DNA of 64,000 nucleotides, taken from positions 20,647,124-20,711,123 of the forward strand of contig OX438741.1 in NCBI GenBank assembly GCA_949316235.1, written 5' to 3'. The DNA is from Oegoconia quadripuncta (taxonomy: Eukaryota > Arthropoda > Insecta > Lepidoptera > Autostichidae). Position numbers and translations under genes: made by a program. This document shows, in pieces, positions 37,201 to 46,200 of this stretch. The first letter of the stretch is position 1. Each line of letters begins with the position of its first letter. The notes under the pieces are model-generated. The model was not told the DNA's origin, made no database searches, and was given only the letters and a program-made list of their open reading frames with translations.

Positions 37201-40200
37201 AACTACAGGTTCTACTATACTACAGGTGCTCTATCCTAAAATGTCTCTCCTATCTAGTAACTTATTCTTTTTTAATTCAGAATTTTCCATACAGAATATT
37301 TCAATATTTCTGTCAAAGAATCAGACAATACAAGGCGTAACATATTTGATTTAGAATAAATAATAGATATTTTTGCAAGGCTGAGTCATATGTTTATGTC
37401 GGTGACTGCACCTACAATACTAAATTATAATATCTTAATAACTAATGCCGATTTATTTCCTTCTGACGTTAGATACGTGTCGTGTACGCGTGTCCGATTG
37501 CATGAAACACGTCAGAATTCCATTTGACGTCACTAATTCACTGTGAATATTTTGTAATTCTTTGTGTAAAACAAATGATTCAGTTCCTGTAAGTAGTAAA
37601 TGCAATCGTTGGCACATTTAATAGACATGGTTAGTTACAGTCGGAACATAGTTATTAATACAGGGCTGATCTACATAATATTGCCTATTCAAGCCAAACC
37701 AACCGCATTTCTGTCAAAAATCCTTTTTATTTATCAAGACTATAATTTTAGAGAAATGAGGATGATATAGCGTAAACGAGGAGCATAATACTAATCATTT
37801 ATAATTTAACCGCCTATCATAATAATTTATCATTTTAATCGCCTCCGTGGCTCAATGTAAACAACATAAGGTTTACGAATCGGACGTCGCGGGTTCGGTG
37901 TCAGTCGGTTCGGTTTGGTTAGTCTTATCTAAATGTGCCGCTAAACAGCAATGTTTGTTTATAGCATTGTTGTGATCCGGTTGTCAGAGATAAGACAGCC
38001 CAGTTCCCCAAATATTTGGGTTTCCGGGTCAGTACGCTTCCACCTTAGGCCTCATCTTCACTTAACATCAGATGTGATTGAGGTCAAATTTTAACAGTTC
38101 GTGAATGGAGACCACGACCGACACCGGTACTCACTTACTATGCAACAAACGTAACAACTTTATAGAATATTATTTGGTATATTGCTGTTGCCATGATGGT
38201 TTTTTGTAACAAAAAAATTCACCCTATGGCAATCTGAGGATCAAGACGAATCTAATGATGCATAGGTCGATATTGGTCAAGCCGTTTAACCTACTGGAGG
38301 TAATAAAGAAATCTATATAGGGTCTAACAAAATTAACCCGACAAACTTTGGCAATTGCACGTACATGACAATAAAATAATATATTCATTAAAAAAACTAG
38401 CCTTAAAAGTATTGTTTCCGAGTAAAAAAATTAAACGTAAGTGCAAATGAAAATACAAATTAACAGACTTACTCGCCTTTGGTCGCCTTTCGGCGTTTTC
38501 AAAGATACTGCGGCATGTGTTTGTGTGTAGTGGCAAAGTACTTAGAGCGCGCGGCCATTAAGGTCCAACTCACAAAATTTACATTTCGAAATTTTATTTT
38601 TTGAACTTTAATGTTTTATTTTTTAATTTTTTTCGTAATAGGGACATCCTATACACACACTGCAACGTGTGTCGGGTTAATTTTGTTAGACCTTATATAC
38701 ATGCACCTGATAAATCTTACCCTCCTTCCCGAGGCCGGTCCCATCTCCGCACTCCTCCCGCTGTAACTCATGTAAGCCAGGATCAACAGTGTTACAGGAA
38801 ACGGCGCCGCAGCGTCTATATAAAACGCGCAACAGATCGATGTGTCATTAAATCGACAGTTCAATATGAAGATATAAGGCGGATACACGAGCTAATAAAG
38901 GATGTAGACCGCTTCCAACCGGTCATTCTGAAATTCAATGGGGGAGGTCTATACTCAACAGTGGACGTCATGTGACTGATATGATAAATAAAAATAAATA
39001 AAATATCCTTAGAGATACACACAGCGCCATCTAGTTCCACAATAAGCAACTAAATGCTTGTGTTGTGGATACCAGATGGTTGATAAACTACATAAATACA
39101 TTTTTTTTTGTAAATAAATACTTATTATAAATGAAAACATCCATAACTCGGGTACACATGTCCGTATTCATCACACAAACATATGCCCCTAGCGGGATTC
39201 GAACCCGCAACCTTTTGGTATAGTGGTCAGAGTTGCTAACCAATACACCAAACAGGTCGTCATGATGATAATAATGATTTTTCTTTATCAGTTTCAGACG
39301 TCAGCATACAGATGCAAACAGCACAGCGGAATCCCCTTCTACCCGCCCTACCACGAAGACAGTCAAGAATATCCATCGCACTTTCCCCAATATGACTACG
39401 AATACTTCAGACCACCTTCATATTCACACAATCCGCACATACGACGAGTCGACCACGAAAATTATGAGACTCGTGCGCACGAACGGATCAACGAGAGATC
39501 AGCAGAGAGGTCGAACGAGCGGCCGTCACAGCGTATGAGCGAGAGGTCAATAGCTGTTAACAGCGGCATTCAAAGAGTGCAGGAACAAGAACGGAAGAGA
39601 CTGCAATCTAGAGTTGAAGAAGCCGCTCCAAGAACCGAAAATGGATCTTACAAGATCGTTAATAATTATCCTAAGACATATCATAGCGTTTTAAACAGAC
39701 GAGGTAAGTCATCATCCCAATAATTATCTAATGTAACTAATATTATATTGGATGTTTGTTTGTTGCTCAATCACGGCGAAACGGATGAACGGATTTGGAT
39801 GAAATTTGGTATATAGGTAGAACATACCCTGGATTAAAATATAGGATATTTTTTATACCGATAAAGTAGTAGTTCACGCGGGATAATTACATTTCCGCGA
39901 TACAGTTTTTCCACTCAGGCGAAGCCGCGGGCGGAAAGCCATACAATAAGTGGCATTAAGAAGAGACAGTACACCAAATTGCATAAGTGACAGAACTACT
40001 TTTTCTAACTGAAACTAAATATCTTCGAAACAGCTTAACATATTTCCATCAAGCATGTCTAAGATCTTAACCCCGAGTTTACTTTAAATGAAAAAAATAA
40101 AATTTAGGAAGCTCTCGATACACTAAGATATCGTTGAAATACACCAAAAACGGCGTTTAAAGCTACACATCTTTGAAAGGGCTTAACCGATTTTCATCAA

Positions 40201-43200
40201 ATATGTTTAAGTACCTGTCCCGTCGTTTAGTCTTTAAATGAAAAAACCACACTCAAATCGGACCACGCACAAGTGTATACGTGCGGACAAAGTCTGGACA
40301 CGCAATACGCCGTCAAACCCATAACAGCTTTTTTTTTTTTGACGGGGCGAAAACGCATTTACGCGTTCGACCCGCCGCTGACGGGGGTCAGCGGCGAGGA
40401 TATGTGGGACTCACCGCTCCAGACGGGAGCGGTCCTACCCACTAAAAACCCCCCGGTGTTCCTCCGCGCGCACCGAAACGGCGTGGCCACGGGTACCCCT
40501 CGGTATCGTCCGCAGCCACGCCAGCGCGGCGCCCGCCGCCAGGGCAACGGCGGCGGCGGGCCCTCCTATAGGCTGGAGCAGGGAGGAATCTCCTGGTCCA
40601 GCCACCTCTAGAAGGCGCGTGGGAACACCACGCGCACATTCTCGCGAGGCTTGCGTGTGGTGACTCCCCCGAGTCCGGGTCGGGTAACAGCTGTCGTTTT
40701 TCGTCGGAAGTTAAAAATGAATGGCCATTACCTACGCATCAATAGTTGTTACATGTAACATAAAAAAATATTTTTCAAGATTTTATTTTACCACTTTGCC
40801 CGCGTCATTAATATGTATACCCATGCCATATTACAGCACTAAGGCCCTAAGGCACTAAGGCATTAATAAGCCAATCTCAATACAAGTCTTGAGGCTGTAT
40901 CACCCGAGATGCGTCTTAGGAAGTTGACGCTATCTCAAGCTCCGTGCTAATTTATAAACGAATCTTGAAAACGAAATTTGAAACTTGCCTCGACACGAAA
41001 AGAAGAAGAACGAATCTTGAGGTCTACTCAGCTGAGATCACTTCTCAAGTATTCGCCTCAGCGGCGAATGAATGATAGTCTTGAGTTTCGTTTATTAATA
41101 CATAAAACTCGGCGCACCTCTAAAATGATTACTGCTTGATTCACGTGCGTGTCAGGTCTCAAGTTAGGTTTATTAATCAATTCGTTTAGTTGAGACCGAT
41201 CACAAGACTGTTCTCAATCTTGAGAATAAGCTTCGGACAGACATGCATGGTGAAACTATAAGAGATCCAGCAAGCAATTACTGTTTAGTCAGCTAGTATT
41301 AATATTATAAATTATAAAAGATAAAGCTATAATTAAGTAGTTGACCCCTTCATGAATGAATTACAACCTTGCAATCGATTTCCTCCTTTTACAATTCGAC
41401 AGTCCGCGATCGCAGAATTATTGGAAACACGTCCAAAGTGCTAAAACGGATTTCAAAATTTAAAAAACCCTTTAATTGCTACATATCCGTCTTAAACTTT
41501 CAGTGATGAGCTTCATTCTAACTGAACTTATTGTTGTGAGAATTTCACTTGTAATTCTGTTTACTATAGGGGAGTTAGACCGACCAGCGACGAGGGATAG
41601 CGTGGTGTTCCCGGGGCCAACATCCAAATCCTCGGACTACGTGCCAGAGGTCCCGGACGAGTGTAGAAAGGTCGGGATCTGTGATAATGTTCCCAATTAT
41701 CCCAAGGAGCTCGCCGCTAGAATCATTGCACAGGTAATTATCATGATTCACAATGATAGGTACTTCAAATCATCATCAGCCCGAAACATCCCACTGCAGG
41801 GATATACACCTTCCCTCGTATAATGAAGGAGGGTATATATAGTATAGTCCACCACGCTGGCCTATTGCAGGTTGGGAACTTCACATCAAAATCATTACCT
41901 ACTTATAAATAGTTTAATTTATTAATTTATTGTGTCGTGTGGTTTCGGCATGTAAAAAGAATAGAACCAACCCATCTCTTCCCGTGGGTGTCGTTAAAGG
42001 CGACTAAGTGACTTTACACCAAAAAACATGTATAAACTTGCACGTTTGTCATATTTGTCACCTTGTGCATTTCTGTATATTTGAAATGGTGAAGCCTGGA
42101 TGTTGTTTGAATCATTAAACTCTTAATATTTGGAACACCCAAACACTATTATTGGGGATATCTCTGACCTCCCCATTTGAGATAAAAGTTGTGACGTTAC
42201 GTATATATTGGGTCTTTACCTATGAAATTAGAGTTTTTTTTCTTCGTTAATCATGTACCAATTCCTGCGATTTTCAAAGCTATATCCAAAATTGTTTTTT
42301 ATTTGGAAAATGGAATATTAATTCAAGGTTTCACATGAAATATTTTTTAATTTCTGGCCTAAATCAGATAATAAAAAAATTTTAACAGAGCTCTTTTCAT
42401 GTGCTTCCCATAATCATTTCTTAGATTCGCTGAAACTTTTATAAAGCGGTTACTTTTAAAAATTAACGCTACCTATACTTAATTTAATGTTATCCGTTAA
42501 TACACAAAAAGTTTAGCTAAATTTGGATTTGCCGTTCCCAAAAAAAAAATCAAAAATGTTTGTATGGAGAAAACAGTCTTAATGAAAAACTTCATACAAA
42601 ACACCAATTTCATAGGTAAGGACCTAATAATGTATAATTGGACGCATTGACACCACGAAGAAGATTAGTATAATTTGCTTTATACATCAATTGTATCACT
42701 AACAATTATATAAAACATAATAAATATATATGACAAGAGTACCAAAACCTAACTCGAACATCTACCCTAAAGAGGCTGTGTCACCTAATCACTTAGTTTA
42801 AAAGGTAGCATAGGGTCGGTCCTTGTGGGAGAGTGTCCAAGATGCTGGCTGCATTACCTTACTTGACGGCAATGCGTACTCTTTGAGTGAGGTAATTGCC
42901 GGCTCTTATGGATCGCCTGAAACGTCGACCAGTCTGGTGACCAGCTCATTAATATAGTGATAGAGTCTCCACTCCAAAAGGAACAAAATATGGCCCGATA
43001 GGTACTTTAATTATATTATTATAGTATATTATATTTTGGACGACGACCTGTTTGGTGTAGTGGTTAGCAACTCTGACCACTATAATAAAAGGATGCGGGT
43101 TCGAATCCCGCTAGGGGTATATGTTTGTGTGATGAATAAGGACATGTGTACGAGTTATGGATGTTTTCATTTATAATAAGTATTTATTTACAAAAAAAAG

Positions 43201-46200
43201 AAATGTATTTATGTAGTACATCAACCATCTGGTATCCACCACAAGCCTATAGTTGCTTAAAGTGGAACTAGATGGCGCTGTGTGTATGTCAAGGATATTT
43301 ATATTATATTTATATATATTTAGTACACCTATATATTTACGTTTGTATTTTGTTGCTATTTTATACATGTTATGTTTAAGTTGGTATATTTGTCAATCGA
43401 TCTATGTAAGTATGTGTATGTATATGTATGAAATCTATTCACGTAGTTTGTATCTGCCTAATATATATTTGTATATTTAATACCGCACAACATATCAATT
43501 TCAAATGTAACTGTCCTTATACTCAATGGTTACCTAGAAGAGATCGCTTTTAGTGATAAGGTCGCCAAATTGTACATTCTATTTGTACCACTTTTCTAAA
43601 ACTGTACTTTCTTTTCTGTTGTGCAATAAAGTGTATTTGTAATGTATGGTATTATCTGATGATCTTTTTCTATTTTGTTTCACAGCTTGGCGACAAAAGG
43701 GACAGATTCCACATAGATGAACTGGATACTCCTGAAATAGCTCAGCGAATCGGGCCAGCGGACCAGAATATAGAGCTTTGCAACTTCAGAGAAAAGGTTG
43801 GTAATATATAATTACTGTAGCTTGTTTTGGGGTTGGTCCTCATCGCATTCTCTTAAAAGTGCTACATGGTAAAACCGGGTCTCGGCTCGTGAATCGCATT
43901 CGTGAAAACAAATAATAATAATAAAATAATTTATTTTTCCAGACAATAAGGTCCATCTTTGTTAGTACAGTCACCTATAACTATGTTAATACAATACAAT
44001 ACAATACAAATACTCTATATTGCGCAAAATAATTTACAATATTTTTTGATGATAACAATAGAACACAATTAGGCGGTCTTATCACTAAAAGCGATCTCTT
44101 CCAGACAACCCACAGTTATGGGATATTTGTAGGTAGAAAAAAATAGTAGGTTAATAAACAGTGGCAGACATTGAAAATTTAATAAATAAATATAAATATA
44201 TAAATAAACATATATCCTTGGACATACACACAGCGCCATCTAGTTCCACTTTAAGCAACTATAGGCTTGTGTTGTGGATACCAGATGGTTGATATACTAA
44301 ATAAATACATTTTTTTTTGTAAATAAATACTTATTATAAATGAAAACATCCATAACTCGGGTACACATGTCCGTATTCATCATACAAACATATGCCCCTT
44401 ACGGGATTCGAACCCGCGACCTTTTGGTGTAGTGGTCAGAGTTTCTAACCACTACACCAAACAAGTCGACTCGAGTCGAGTCAATTTCAAATAACAATTG
44501 TAAATTCAAATGTCAATTGAAAAATTAAAACATAAAAAAATCTAAATTGAAACATTGAAAGTAAATTATATTAATTTGAAATTATTTTGAAAATTGAATT
44601 ATTATTATAGAAATTGTAGAATGCGTATGTCGAAATGATTATGTAAGTAAAATTCAACTATTGCGTGTGATCTGGGGCACTGGTGCATGCAACGATAACC
44701 AGTGCTTCATGAATGGCCCATCCATGCGGCCTGCCACTACAATCAGGAGGCTGTTGCCGCTGGCCCGTGTCCGCCGCACCATGCTAATGCTAGTCTGACA
44801 CAGATCCATCAATCCCCACGGGCACGCGTGGTGGATAACCCTTACCCTCTCGTAGTAGGAGGAAGCTGTGCCCCAACAGTGGCAATGACGAAAGTAACCT
44901 AGATTATCTAATCAGATCAGTAATTTGATATCTCCCTCCATCTCTTCCACGTTGCCTTTCCTGAAAAGGTACGGTATAGGTACGAAAAGGACGTTAGTGC
45001 TAATAATAGGTCTTTACCTATGAAATTGGAGATTTTTTTTCTTCGTTAATCATGTCCCAAAGTGATATCGCACATACACCAAAACTTGGAAAAACATTTT
45101 ATATAACATTTCACTAAATTTACATGAATAAAAGTTGCGTTTGGGTGTTTAATGTTTGAAACACCCAAACGATATTTGAGATATATCTCACCAATTCATT
45201 TAGCATAAAGCTTGTGATGTATGATGTAATAATTGAATGCACGATGTCAAAGAAAAATGTCACGTAATTAAAAAATTGGGTTTATTTCGGTGTGTGGCGC
45301 CTATTACGGCAGCCACAGGAAGAAACTGGTTAGACCCAGATTACTTTCGAAACAGTTTTAAGACTCGCAGTTAACTTGTTAATATTTGAAATTCATTTGC
45401 AGATCGTGATGCCCGAAGCTGCGCCAGATAAAAACGGGGACTGGTACTTCATACTAAACGAGAAGAGTACACCTCTACAGGGTTATAGGGTCGAAATTTG
45501 CCAGTAAGTATGTCGCTTGCATTTCACAAAGATTCAGAGGCGAATATCTCCTAATAATAAGCCGTACCCTAATTTTTTTAGGGTTCTTCTGACCCGCGAA
45601 GTGGGGATGAATTTTCTTTTACTTTTGTACTCCATGTCGGGTGTCGGGGCTCAAAAATATTAGAGGTTATCTTGAGTAGTTTTTCAATTCAAGGATCCGT
45701 TTAAGCTTTTAAGCTAATTTTTGTTAGAGTCATGTGTCGTTGTTCCATATATTTCATAACGTGATATTAGTGTATACAAAGTGCAATTCAGCTATTTTGA
45801 TAATGTCAATAGTGCCGAATAGTGTCTGTATAACTGTATAACTTCCTTGTTTATGAAGAACTATTTATGCACAGTTTTATTGAAACAATAAATTATAATC
45901 GTAGGTAAAGCAGTCTCTATGTATGATGATGACATTCCAGCAACACGTGACGCAAAAAGACTCACTATATTGCATAACGGGCACAATTTTTTTTGGTACC
46001 ATTTTATCACAATGAAAAAATGAAAATGAAAATGAAAAAAGTTTATTTTCGACTTTAGTAGGTATAAACTATAGACTAAGGTTGGGATCTACTATTAAGT
46101 ATACAAGTATACTTGTGCCAGGAGGGGGCGCTCTTCCATATCTAAATGTTACATTGAAAATAATGTAAGTTTTTATGTGTGTGTGTATGTGTGTGTGTAT

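Noticed and set aside
39223..39291. ATG at 39223 as the start of Spätzle gene 1
   Set aside because: Those codons are reverse SINE2 sequence plus intron end; no signal peptide would result, and a good acceptor lies at 39291.
40273..40639. Overlapping open frames of 112, 62 and 65 codons on both strands
   Set aside because: Open because the DNA is GC-rich; no domain or conserved motif, and the poly-T border suggests a retroelement end.
43797..43800. Alternative donor for Spätzle exon 4 four bases downstream (GTAATA)
   Set aside because: It would break the phase-0 junction with exon 5, whereas GT at 43797 preserves it and matches gene 2.
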